DNA from: Micavibrio sp. UBA2638
Lineage (GTDB): Bacteria > Pseudomonadota > Alphaproteobacteria > Micavibrionales > Micavibrionaceae
NCBI GenBank assembly: GCA_002359735.1
Contig: DENS01000005.1
Span: forward strand, 32,760-96,759
DNA: 64,000 nt
Direction of reading: 5' to 3'
How positions within the stretch are numbered: position 1 is the first letter of the stretch; each line of letters starts with the position of its first letter. Under the pieces are notes generated by a model. It had not been told where the DNA came from. It was given only the letters and a program-made list of their open reading frames with translations, and did not search any database. Positions 54,883 through 63,546 of the stretch are shown here, piece after piece. The position numbers and the translations under genes were made by a program.

Positions 54883-57450
54883 TTATTTCCCTGCACCTGC
54901 TTTTTTCTTCTTCGCTGCTGTCTTTTTCTTCTTGGCTGGCGCTTTCTTTTTCTTTGCAGGAGCTTTACCGCCATTTGCCGCTTTTTCAGCGTCTTTGATC
55001 TCTTTTTGCGCAATCAAATCCACGGCGCGGTTCATGCCGATTGACATCACATCGTCATCTTTGGGGATGGAAACAAATTTATTGTTATGTTTCACAAATG
55101 GACCGAAGCGTCCAATTCCGGCCTCAATCATTTTGCCGGTTTCCGGGTGTATGCCGACTTCCCGTGGAAGCGCCAGCAAGGACAATGCCTTTTCCAGTGT
55201 GACGTCTTCAACTTTTAATCCTTTGGGCAGTCCTTGACGTTTTGGCTTGGGCGCAGATGGCTTTTTGGGCTTTGGAGGATTTTTTTCGCCAGCTTTCTTG
55301 GCGGCCTTCTTGGCTTCTTTCCAGTTCTCGATCTCCAGATCATACGCATCCATGCGCTTTTTCTCTTCTTCCGCCGTTTCCGGTGGGGCGTCAATCTGGA
55401 CATAGGGGCCGTAAGGGCCGCGCCGCAATGAAACAGTGCGTCCTGTGCCGGGGTCTGTTCCCAAAATCTTTGGTTCATTGGCCAGAGCATCGGCGCCGCT
55501 GTCGTCTTCGCCGTCTTTATCCGGGACCACCAATGGCTTTGTGTATTTGCAATCCGGGTAGTTTGAACAGCCGATAAAAGCGCCAAATTTACCCAGTTTT
55601 AGCCCCAGGCGGCCTTCGGGCAGGTCGGGGTTATCTTTACAGGCCTGACAAACGCGTGCGCTGTCACCTTCGGGAAAGAAGTGGGGTCCTAATTCGGCAT
55701 CCAGATGGTTAATGACATCGGTGATGGTTAATTCTTTGGTGTCGTTAACGGCCTTGATAAAGTCATCCCAGAACAACCGCAATGCTTCTTTCCAATGCAC
55801 ATGCCCGGAGGCAATGGCATCCAGTTCTTCTTCCAGGTTGGCCGTAAAATCATAATCAACATAGCGTGAAAAGAATTTGGTTAGGAAGGTCGTCACGACG
55901 CGGCCGCGGTCTTCGGGAATGAATCGCTTGGAATCCATGCGTACGTAATTGCGATCCCGCAGCACCTGCAAAATCGAAGCATAGGTAGAGGGGCGGCCAA
56001 TGCCAAGCTCTTCCAGTTTCTTGACCAGCGATGCCTCAGTGTAACGCGGGGGCGGCTGGGTGAAATGCTGGTTCGGATCGATTTTAACCAACTTGGTCTT
56101 TTCCCCTGTATTCATCGGGGGCAGGCGGCGGTTTTTATCATCGCTTGATGCTTCCTCCTCCTCATCATCGCGGCTTTCCTGATACAGAGTCAGGAAACCG
56201 TCAAAGGCAACAACCGAACCATTGGCGCGCAATACCACATCATCAGTGCCATCGGAAATATCGACGGCCATTTGATCCATCAGCGCGTTTTCCATTTGCG
56301 AGGCCATGGTGCGCTTCCAGATCAGTTCGTACAGCTTGCGGTGATATTCGTCTTTGGGCGCGGCGCTTGATCTTGGATGCACGGATAGGTCGGTTGGACG
56401 TATCGCTTCGTGGGCTTCCTGCGCATTTTTTGCCTTTGATTTATAAAGGCGGGGCGCATCGGGCAGGTATTTATCGCCGTAATCTTTTTTAATCAGGCTG
56501 CGTGCTTGTGTCACGGCGTCTTGTGACAGGGTTGTGCCGTCTGTACGCATATAGGTAATCAGGCCCGCCTCGTACAGGGCTTGCGCATTACGCATGGTGT
56601 TCGAGGCGCTCATGCCCAATTTGCGTGAGGCTTCCATTTGTAATGTTGATGTAATAAACGGCGCATAGGGGCTGCGTTTTACCTGTTTCTTGTCGATATT
56701 GGTGATTTTAAGCGCTTTGTTTTCGATGCGCTCAACCGCATGCTGGGCTTCGGCCTCAGTGCTGATATCCAGTTTACCGAGTTTGTTGCCGGATAAATGC
56801 GTCAGGCGAGCGGTAAAGGGGGCTCCTTCCTCTGTGTGCAGGCGGGCCTCAATGCTCCAATATTCATCGGGGCGGAAAAGCTCAATTTCTGTTTCGCGTT
56901 CACATATAATGCGCAAAGCCACCGATTGCACACGTCCGGCCGATTTTGAACCCGGCAATTTTCGCCACAATACCGGCGACAGGTTAAAGCCAACCAGATA
57001 ATCCAGGGCGCGTCGTGCTAGATAAGCCTCAATTAAAGGGTGATCCAAGTCGCGGGCGTGGTCGAACGCTTCCTGTACCGCTTTTTTTGTGATTTCATTG
57101 AATGTAACGCGGTGAACTTGCTTGTTTTCCAGCAACTTGTTGTCTTGTAGAATCTCCAGCACATGCCAACTGATGGCTTCTCCCTCGCGGTCGGGGTCAG
57201 TCGCCAGAAAGACGGCATCGGCCTTTTTAACGGCTGATTTTATGTCGTTAACGTTTTTGGCCGCGCGGTCGCCCAATTGCCATTTCATCGCGAAGTCCTG
57301 TTCAGGAAGCACCGATCCGTCTTTGTTGACCAGGTCGCGCACATGGCCGTAGGAAGCCAGAACCTTGTAGTCTTTTCCGAGGTATTTTTCGATCGTTTTG
57401 GCTTTCGCCGGTGACTCGACTATGACGAGGTTATGGCTCAATTTATTCAT
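54883..57450 (-). CDS. topA: DNA topoisomerase I (type IA)
   Basis: The 855-residue enzyme relaxes negative supercoils. It has the Toprim domain (VIVESPAKAKTIEKYLGKDY ... DPDREGEAISWH) and the active-site Tyr in LITYMRTDGTTLS near residue 305. The C-terminal zinc-ribbon-type repeats include CQACKDNPDLPEGRLG and FIGCSNYPDC. It ends in a lysine/alanine tail (KKKKAPAKKKKTAAKKKKAG), typical for alphaproteobacterial TopA. It overlaps the dprA stop by eight bases. Confidence 0.97.
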   Translation of the reverse strand: MNKLSHNLVIVESPAKAKTIEKYLGKDYKVLASYGHVRDLVNKDGSVLPEQDFAMKWQLGDRAAKNVNDIKSAVKKADAVFLATDPDREGEAISWHVLEILQDNKLLENKQVHRVTFNEITKKAVQEAFDHARDLDHPLIEAYLARRALDYLVGFNLSPVLWRKLPGSKSAGRVQSVALRIICERETEIELFRPDEYWSIEARLHTEEGAPFTARLTHLSGNKLGKLDISTEAEAQHAVERIENKALKITNIDKKQVKRSPYAPFITSTLQMEASRKLGMSASNTMRNAQALYEAGLITYMRTDGTTLSQDAVTQARSLIKKDYGDKYLPDAPRLYKSKAKNAQEAHEAIRPTDLSVHPRSSAAPKDEYHRKLYELIWKRTMASQMENALMDQMAVDISDGTDDVVLRANGSVVAFDGFLTLYQESRDDEEEEASSDDKNRRLPPMNTGEKTKLVKIDPNQHFTQPPPRYTEASLVKKLEELGIGRPSTYASILQVLRDRNYVRMDSKRFIPEDRGRVVTTFLTKFFSRYVDYDFTANLEEELDAIASGHVHWKEALRLFWDDFIKAVNDTKELTITDVINHLDAELGPHFFPEGDSARVCQACKDNPDLPEGRLGLKLGKFGAFIGCSNYPDCKYTKPLVVPDKDGEDDSGADALANEPKILGTDPGTGRTVSLRRGPYGPYVQIDAPPETAEEEKKRMDAYDLEIENWKEAKKAAKKAGEKNPPKPKKPSAPKPKRQGLPKGLKVEDVTLEKALSLLALPREVGIHPETGKMIEAGIGRFGPFVKHNNKFVSIPKDDDVMSIGMNRAVDLIAQKEIKDAEKAANGGKAPAKKKKAPAKKKKTAAKKKKAGAGK

Positions 57451-58597
57451 CCCCTAAAAGTTGTATTCGGTTCCCCGGCAAGCGTTTTATACGCCCCGCA
57501 AGCTCAAGGTCAAGCAAAACAGTTTGCAAAACACTTATATTGAAATGACAGCTTCGCAAGAGTACGTCAACCGAAATAGGCGTAAAAGATAATTTGTCCA
57601 TGATCTCGTCATGGGCGTTTTCTGGTGGATCTGCGACAATATCCACAGGTGGATGAAGCGGGATAAAGGGAGGGTATGGTTCGCGCATAGCATGGCCTGA
57701 AAAATCCATCATTCCTTCCATTATATCCTCGCAAGAACGCACCAGCGTGGCCCCTTCGCGGATAAGGTGATTGGGGCCGGCCGCGCGGGGGTCCATGGGG
57801 TGGCCGGGGATGGCATAGATGTCGCGCCCCTGTTCACCGGCCATGCGCGCGGTAATTAATGATCCTGAACGCTTGGTGGCCTCAACGACAACAACGCCTT
57901 TTGACAGGCCCGAAACAATGCGGTTGCGTTTGGGAAAGCTCTGTGCAAAGGGTTTTTGATCAAAAGGGCTTTCGGCAATAATAAGGCCTTGTTCTTTCAC
58001 CTGTTCATAAAGACCGGTGTTTTCTTCCGGGTAAATCACATTTATTCCACCGGCAATGACGGCGATGGTTCCGCTTGATAGCGCCCCTTGATGCGCAGCG
58101 GTATCAATGCCGCGGGCCAGGCCGGAAACGATAACCTGCTTTCGTTTTCCCAGATCTTCGGCCAGTCTGGCCGTGAATTTTTTCCCGTTGATAGAGGCAT
58201 TACGTGCCCCGACAATACCGATGCAGGATTTGTGCATTAGCGAAACATCACCAATAACACTGATCACAGGCGGCGCGTCATCAATGGCGGAAAGGGCAAG
58301 GGGGTATTCTGGGCAGGCGGCGGTGATGATGCGCCCGCCGAAATTCATCAGGGCATCGTATTCGCGTTCTATTGTTTCATATTTTGCGGCGATCAAGGGT
58401 TTTTTGCGTCCACCGCGCTTGGCCAGTTCGGGAAGGGCTTTTAAGGCATTTTCTGCGCCCCCGTAATATTCCACCAAACGGTAAAAAGTGATAGGGCCAA
58501 TATTTTCGCTGCGGAATAACTGCAGCCAGGCCAGCTTTTCGGTCTCAGTTAATGGCGCATCGCGGCGGCCGTCCGGCTGGTTAAATAAATCGGTCAT
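57443..58597 (-). CDS. dprA: DNA-processing protein DprA
   Basis: The 384-residue Rossmann-fold protein loads RecA onto incoming single-stranded DNA during natural transformation. It has GIVGARNASINGKKF, VSGLARGIDTAAHQGAL, FPKRNRIVSGLSKGVVVVEA and the HPMDPRAAGPNHLIREGA tail. A C-terminal winged helix follows (PISVDVLLRSCHFNISVLQ). ATG 58597 is preferred; TTG 58648 would add 17 residues with no better binding site. It is in the conserved plsY-dprA-topA run. Confidence 0.93.
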   Translation of the reverse strand: MTDLFNQPDGRRDAPLTETEKLAWLQLFRSENIGPITFYRLVEYYGGAENALKALPELAKRGGRKKPLIAAKYETIEREYDALMNFGGRIITAACPEYPLALSAIDDAPPVISVIGDVSLMHKSCIGIVGARNASINGKKFTARLAEDLGKRKQVIVSGLARGIDTAAHQGALSSGTIAVIAGGINVIYPEENTGLYEQVKEQGLIIAESPFDQKPFAQSFPKRNRIVSGLSKGVVVVEATKRSGSLITARMAGEQGRDIYAIPGHPMDPRAAGPNHLIREGATLVRSCEDIMEGMMDFSGHAMREPYPPFIPLHPPVDIVADPPENAHDEIMDKLSFTPISVDVLLRSCHFNISVLQTVLLDLELAGRIKRLPGNRIQLLGDE

Positions 58598-58681
58598 ATT
58601 TCTTTCTATAACCGTAAAGGAATGATGGGGACAAGTTCTTTTTTTCAATTTCGGCTTTACCGTCTCGTGGGTGACGGTGGC

Positions 58682-59485
58682 TCAACTATCTTTTTTCTTA
58701 TCGCCAATTCGTGGCTCGGTGCCGGCGCGGATGCGGGCGATATTGCTCCGGTGACGCCAGATCACGAGCGCGGAAATCAGCGCATTAATGATTGCGGGGT
58801 ACATCCCGTAAAACACATAGGTCATCACAGGTGCCACGATCATCGCACTCATCGCCGCCACGGAGGATATCTTGCCGAATTTCGCACTCACCAGCCACGT
58901 CGCGCACGCAATTAATCCGGTGAAGGGAACAGCGGCGAGAAGAACGCCGAGCGTGGTCGCCACACCTTTCCCGCCTTTGAATTTCAGCCAGACGGGGTAG
59001 CAATGACCGATGATGGCGGCGAGGCCAGTTAATAAAAGCAATGCTATATATTCAGTTTTATAAACACTTATTAAATTATGATGATCTGGATTTATTACAG
59101 ATATCATATTTCCCGTAGCTTTTTCTGCAATTAATGTGCTTTCAGCATTGCTTAAAAACAGGCTAGGAAAGAAAGAATGACCTAAGAAAAATATAATTAA
59201 CAGTATAAAAATTGCACCTTTGGTAGCGTCAAGTAGTAATGTTAAAAAGGCTAATTTTTTATTGCCCGTCCTTAAAACATTCGTGGCACCAATATTTCCA
59301 GAGCCAATAGTTCGAATATCACCATATCCCCAAGCTTTTGACATTAGAAATCCGAAGGGGATAGATCCAATAAGATACGCTATCAAGCATGCTATAGCGG
59401 TTGTGGTTGACAATTCTAAGTAATCTATTGCCGGGATATATTCAGGGTTAGCATTCCAAAATGCAATGTTATCTATACCTAACAT
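58682..59485 (-). CDS. plsY: glycerol-3-phosphate acyltransferase PlsY with insertion
   Basis: The 267-residue membrane enzyme acylates glycerol-3-phosphate from acyl-phosphate, the first step of phospholipid synthesis. The motifs are present: YLIGSIPFGFLMSK, IRTIGSGNIGATNVLR, and HCYPVWLKFKGGKGVATTLG. The protein is about 65 residues longer than usual, with an N-terminal extension and a 45-residue insertion between the second motif and the third (SLFLSNAEST ... HHNLISVYK). Bases 59041-59460 are 34% G+C by hand count, against about 62% on both sides. ATG 59485 overlaps the pyrB stop (TGATG). Confidence 0.88.
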   Translation of the reverse strand: MLGIDNIAFWNANPEYIPAIDYLELSTTTAIACLIAYLIGSIPFGFLMSKAWGYGDIRTIGSGNIGATNVLRTGNKKLAFLTLLLDATKGAIFILLIIFFLGHSFFPSLFLSNAESTLIAEKATGNMISVINPDHHNLISVYKTEYIALLLLTGLAAIIGHCYPVWLKFKGGKGVATTLGVLLAAVPFTGLIACATWLVSAKFGKISSVAAMSAMIVAPVMTYVFYGMYPAIINALISALVIWRHRSNIARIRAGTEPRIGDKKKDS

Positions 59486-60390
59486 CACCCCTCCAACAAC
59501 AAATCAAGTACCGCCATCCTTGTCGGGATGCCGTTGGCTACTTGCGGGGCGTAGAGGAAGCGCGTTTTGTCTTCCGCCAGTTCATCCGAGATTTGCAGGC
59601 CGCGGATGAATGGGCCGGGGTCGAGGACGATGGCTTCTTTTTTGGCGTGGGCGAGGCGTTCATGCGTCAGGCCGTAATCGTTGAAATAGGCGGCGTCATG
59701 GATCAGGACCTTGTCCATGCGTTCCTTTTGCGGGCGGATCGACATGACGACATCGGCGCCGCTCAAGCCCTCATTCAGATCGGTGAATTTATCGACGCCT
59801 TCGGCGGCCAGTTTTTCGGGCATAAGTTCCAGCGGCGCAATGACGCGCACATTCGCCCCCATCTTGGTGAGCAAGCCCATATTCGAGGATGCAACGCGGG
59901 AGTGCGCAATGTCGCCAACAATGGCCACAGTTAGCCCAGCCAGCTTGCCGAAATGCTGGCGCATGGTCAGGGCGTCCAGCAAGGCCTGCGTCGGGTGCTC
60001 GCGCCAGCTATCGCCGCCATTGATGACGGGGCAATCCATGCGCTTGGCAATGTAATTGGGCGCGCCGTATTCGCTGTGCCGTAAAACAACGGCATCGGGA
60101 CGCATGGCATTTAAGGTGTCAATTGTGTCCATAAAGCTCTCGCCCTTTTTAAGGCTCGAGGTCTCGCGGTTCCAGTTGATGACTTCCGCGCCTAACCGCT
60201 TGGCCGCCATTTCAAAACTGGTTAGCGTGCGCGTAGAGTTCTCGAAGAAAAGGTGCAAGATAATTTTGCCCTTATGTTTCTCGGCGTCATAAGAACCGTT
60301 GGTCAACCCCTCGGCATACATTTGTGCATGATCAAGAATTTTTTCAATGTCCTGCGCTTTTAGATCGCATATTCCAAGTAAGTGCTTCAT
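59485..60390 (-). CDS. pyrB: aspartate carbamoyltransferase catalytic subunit
   Basis: The 301-residue enzyme joins carbamoyl phosphate and aspartate in pyrimidine synthesis. The carbamoyl-phosphate loop FFENSTRTLTSFEMAA, GGDSWREHPTQALLDALTM and the SIRPQKERM segment are clear. The late motif, usually HPGPxNRG, reads LDPGPFIRGLQIS. No pyrC or pyrI lies beside it, although pyrC normally sits between pyrB and plsY in this group. ATG 60390 is preferred to TTG 60402. G+C is higher than in most of the window. Confidence 0.95.
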   Translation of the reverse strand: MKHLLGICDLKAQDIEKILDHAQMYAEGLTNGSYDAEKHKGKIILHLFFENSTRTLTSFEMAAKRLGAEVINWNRETSSLKKGESFMDTIDTLNAMRPDAVVLRHSEYGAPNYIAKRMDCPVINGGDSWREHPTQALLDALTMRQHFGKLAGLTVAIVGDIAHSRVASSNMGLLTKMGANVRVIAPLELMPEKLAAEGVDKFTDLNEGLSGADVVMSIRPQKERMDKVLIHDAAYFNDYGLTHERLAHAKKEAIVLDPGPFIRGLQISDELAEDKTRFLYAPQVANGIPTRMAVLDLLLEG

Positions 60391-60523
60391 GGATTTCACC
60401 AAACCAGAAACAATTATTCCTGTCTAGTACGAAAAAAATCGTGTACACTTGTTTTATTAAGCGGGGCTTCTCCTGCCCTTTTACAAAACGTTCTGTAATC
60501 ACTCCAAATAAAAAGAGTCTCCA

Positions 60524-60916
60524 ATGACCGGTCTTATGAATTTCTTAAGAAATATCCTTTATAAACTAGGTGTAGGCTCACCGCCTGCCGAGGATACGGC
60601 CATACCGAGCCAGGTGCCGGAACGGACGCAGCCTCGCATGGGGAAGATTGATCAGGAAGTCGTCTTTGCCATGAGGGATGGATATATGGTTTTGATGGTG
60701 GATCATCAATTTGACGGCGTGCCAAGTTGGATTGAATGGGACAATGATCGTAAGACCGTTAGCTTCACCCAGATGGGCGGTGATATGGACGAAATGAATG
60801 CGGATATTAAGGTTGAATATATTGATGCCTTGATGGATGCGAAAAAAGTGCTGCTGGTCAGTAATGATAATGAAAAAAAGATTGTGCACTTTGTTCCGTT
60901 TATAGCCCGTAAGTAA
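60524..60916 (+). CDS. 130-residue protein, unknown
   Basis: The product begins MTGLMNFLRNILYKLGVG, a possible amphipathic membrane-surface helix, then a linker and an alpha/beta part with MRDGYMVLMVDHQFDGVPSW. No family recognised. It is divergent from pyrB across a 133-base gap and followed by another small gene 66 bases away on the same strand. Confidence 0.6.
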   Translation: MTGLMNFLRNILYKLGVGSPPAEDTAIPSQVPERTQPRMGKIDQEVVFAMRDGYMVLMVDHQFDGVPSWIEWDNDRKTVSFTQMGGDMDEMNADIKVEYIDALMDAKKVLLVSNDNEKKIVHFVPFIARK

Positions 60917-60982
60917 AAGCTAAAAGAAACTGGCACGGAATTTGAAAGAACTTGGCGGTTCTTAAATATGGAGGAGAAGCAC

Positions 60983-61210
60983 ATGGTTGTTGTATACAAC
61001 ACAAAAACCCCAGATATGGATGTCGTAGAAACTTTAACATCTGCCGCCGTTGAGCAGGCGGAAAAAAATGGGCTTACCCCCAATAGTGAGCCGAATATCG
61101 ATGCGACAGAGATCGGGCATTTCGAATATACTGGTAAGGCCTTGTTTGCATCACCTGAAGTCACGGCGCCAGCGCCGGAAAAAAAGCCGGATGGGCCTTC
61201 CTATAATTAA
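60983..61210 (+). CDS. 75-residue protein, unknown
   Basis: ATG 60983 follows the very strong GGAGGAG, which selects it over ATG 60968 inside which that site lies. The product begins MVVVYNTKTPDMDVVETLTS and ends in a Pro/Ala/Lys tail (APAPEKKPDGPSYN). No family or membrane segment was recognised. A weak hairpin (GGGCCG / CGGTCC, 61214-61229) follows. Confidence 0.6.
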   Translation: MVVVYNTKTPDMDVVETLTSAAVEQAEKNGLTPNSEPNIDATEIGHFEYTGKALFASPEVTAPAPEKKPDGPSYN

Positions 61211-61243
61211 ATAAGGGCCGTGTGCGGTCCATGGCTGTGATTT

Positions 61244-62494
61244 TTAAAGAATGCTTTTCGCGCGAAGGGCGGCAATTTCTTCCGCGCTTTTTCCCAAAAT
61301 ATCGTGCAATATCTGATCGGTGTGCTGTCCGCATGTCGGGGGCGGCAGGTCGTAACGCGGCGGTGTTTCTGACATTTTAATCGGGCTTCCCACCAAATCG
61401 ATGGCATCGTTGCTGAAATGATGTTGCATTTTTATTTTCATGCCGCGCGCGTCAATTTGGGGCATGTCGAAAGTTTTATCCATGGTGTTGACGGGGCCGC
61501 AAGGCACATCAATATCGGCCAGCCCCGATAGCCAGTAGTCCATATCATGGGCGGCAATTTCTTGTGCGATCATGGTGACAAGCTCGGCGCGGTTGCTTAC
61601 CCGGGCGGAATTGGTGGCGTATTTGGGGTCGCTGGCCCAGCCCGGTTTGTTAATGAACTCACAAAACCGTGTGAATTGGTTGTTGTTACCGACCGCCAGA
61701 ATGATAAAGCCATCCGAGGCTGCAAATGTTTGATAGGGCACAATAGTGGAATGGGCATTGCCCAGACGCGGCGCCAAATGCCCGGATGTCAGGTAATATT
61801 GCGCAATATTGGTCATGGCGGCCACGGTGCAATCCAGCAAAGCAAGATCGACATGCTGGCCTTTGCCGGTTTTGTTGCGGTAATTCAGTGCGGCCAAAAT
61901 GCCAATGGCGGCATTCAGTCCGGTCATGATGTCGCTAAGGGCAACTCCGGCCTTCATCGGCTGTTCATCGGGTTCGCCGGTAATGGCCATGAGCCCGCCC
62001 ATGCCCTGCGCGATAAAATCATATCCAGGTTCGCTTGATAGCGGGCCGTTTTGGCCAAAACCGGTAATTGAACAATAAATGATATGCGGGTGACGTTTTT
62101 TTACGCTCTCGTAATCAAGGCCGTATTTGGCGAGTCCGCCGGCCTTAAAGTTTTCGATCAGAATATCCGATTTTTCCAGTAGTTCATGAATGATCTCCTG
62201 CGCTTCTTCTTGCCGGATATCCAGCGTCAGTGACTTTTTGTTGCGGTTGCAACTCAGGTAATAGGCGCTTTCTGATGTGTCGTCTCCCTGATCGTCTTTC
62301 AGGTAAGGGGGCCCCCAACTGCGGGTGTCGTCCCCGTCGCCCGGTTTTTCAATTTTAATGATCTCGGCGCCCAGATCTCCTAGCAATTGGGTGCAGGACG
62401 GGCCAGCCAAAACGCGGCTAAGATCGGTGACGCGAACGCCTTCTAAAGCGCGGTTTTGTGTTTGCTGGGGAGGGGGATTTTCGTTATGGCTCAT
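61244..62494 (-). CDS. class III CoA-transferase (CaiB/BaiF family)
   Basis: The 416-residue enzyme moves CoA between carboxylic acids. It has LEGVRVTDLSRVLAGPSCTQ, LGDLGAEIIKIEKPGDGDDT, SLTLDIRQ, DILIENFKAGGLAKYGLDY and the active-site Asp in VDLALLDCTVA. The substrate cannot be read from sequence. ATG 62494 overlaps the upstream prepilin-peptidase stop (ATGA), which selects it over the longer frame to 62542. The pairing with a peptidase gene looks accidental in function. Confidence 0.92.
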   Translation of the reverse strand: MSHNENPPPQQTQNRALEGVRVTDLSRVLAGPSCTQLLGDLGAEIIKIEKPGDGDDTRSWGPPYLKDDQGDDTSESAYYLSCNRNKKSLTLDIRQEEAQEIIHELLEKSDILIENFKAGGLAKYGLDYESVKKRHPHIIYCSITGFGQNGPLSSEPGYDFIAQGMGGLMAITGEPDEQPMKAGVALSDIMTGLNAAIGILAALNYRNKTGKGQHVDLALLDCTVAAMTNIAQYYLTSGHLAPRLGNAHSTIVPYQTFAASDGFIILAVGNNNQFTRFCEFINKPGWASDPKYATNSARVSNRAELVTMIAQEIAAHDMDYWLSGLADIDVPCGPVNTMDKTFDMPQIDARGMKIKMQHHFSNDAIDLVGSPIKMSETPPRYDLPPPTCGQHTDQILHDILGKSAEEIAALRAKSIL

Positions 62495-63012
62495 GGCAGT
62501 AAAATCTCTGGCAAGGTGCAAAACATATAAATGGCGGTACATAACAAGCCGGCGGCAAATCCGGGGCCTGCCGGGACCGAAAGCCTTGACAGATCAAAAC
62601 TTTTTACCGGCACCTTGGCATGAAATATAGTGTAAATAGCGATGATGACGCCGTGAAAAAAACCGGCCAGTGCGCCCGCAGCGGCGGCAATCAGGATGTG
62701 TTCGGGGCCAAGCCATAGGCCGCCAGCGGTTAATAGTTTAACATCCCCCAGCCCCAGCGTGTCCTCGTCATACCAATAATTGGCAAGGCCGCGAATAACG
62801 TAAAGCAGGCCGCCCCCAATAATGGCACCCAAGGCCATGTCTTCAAGAGTGACGTAATGAAACAATGTGGATAAATGAAAGACGAAGCCGCAACAGGCCA
62901 GCCCCAAAACCAGTTCATTGGGCAAAAGATAGGTTTTTAAATCAATATAGGCAAGCGCACCAAGGATAACGATGCCGCCAATGACACAAAGAAGGGCAAA
63001 AATTTCAAGCAT
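62491..63012 (-). CDS. type IV prepilin peptidase (A24, CpaA-like)
   Basis: The 173-residue membrane aspartic protease lacks the N-terminal methylase domain, like the CpaA/TadV type. The two catalytic aspartates are D24 (AYIDLKTYLLPNEL) and D90 in LGLGDVKLL. Six hydrophobic segments. It would process pilin or pseudopilin precursors. The secretin-type lipoprotein starting at 63547 (opposite strand) suggests a pilus or secretion locus continues beyond the window. Confidence 0.9.
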   Translation of the reverse strand: MLEIFALLCVIGGIVILGALAYIDLKTYLLPNELVLGLACCGFVFHLSTLFHYVTLEDMALGAIIGGGLLYVIRGLANYWYDEDTLGLGDVKLLTAGGLWLGPEHILIAAAAGALAGFFHGVIIAIYTIFHAKVPVKSFDLSRLSVPAGPGFAAGLLCTAIYMFCTLPEILLP

Positions 63013-63138
63013 TTGGAGCCTATATCTATATTGTCCACGTCATATTGAAGAAATTCAGAATCTGTTCTATTACTCTGATGTAAATTGGTTTAACATGATT
63101 TGATTGTGCAGATCAAAACATAAAGTTCAATATAGCCT

Positions 63139-63513
63139 ATGAGCGATACAGATAAAATTTTAGTAGTAGAAGACAATGACTTTGTCCGAATGCAGATTGT
63201 CCGCTTTCTGAACGAGGCAGGGTACCAAACTGTCGAAACTTCCGATGGGGAAGAGGCCCTGCAGGCGATGACCAAAGACATTATGATGGCCATTGTCGAT
63301 GTGCGGATGGAGCCAATTGGCGGATTTGAATTTATCAAATCCATCCGTGGTTCGGATATGGATACGCCCGTTGTTCTGGTGACGGGGGATGATAATCCTG
63401 ATTTGTTGAATGATGCTGCCCGCTGGGATGTGACGGCGGTCTTGATGAAACCTGTTCAGCGCGATAGGCTGGTTAAAATGGTGCAGCGGACACTTAAAGG
63501 GTATGGGAAATAA
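63139..63513 (+). CDS. single-domain response regulator
   Basis: The 124-residue stand-alone receiver has acidic pair E11-D12, phospho-acceptor D54 (AIVDVRMEPIGGFE), Thr in VTGDD and KPVQ lysine. There is no output domain, so it acts by protein contact or as a phosphate sink. It lies 33 bases before the secretin-type lipoprotein gene and divergent from the prepilin peptidase; a link to that machinery is inference. Confidence 0.9.
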   Translation: MSDTDKILVVEDNDFVRMQIVRFLNEAGYQTVETSDGEEALQAMTKDIMMAIVDVRMEPIGGFEFIKSIRGSDMDTPVVLVTGDDNPDLLNDAARWDVTAVLMKPVQRDRLVKMVQRTLKGYGK

Positions 63514-63546
63514 ATTTTTTTCGAAAATTTAATTAAGGCAATAAGA

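Noticed and set aside
54974..57450. topA lysine-rich tail as a fusion or frameshift artefact
   Set aside because: Lys/Ala tails are normal in alphaproteobacterial TopA, and the reading frame is unbroken.
60440..60447. GTGTACAC palindrome upstream of the 130-residue gene
   Set aside because: An isolated 8-bp palindrome is expected by chance at this scale and has no second copy nearby.
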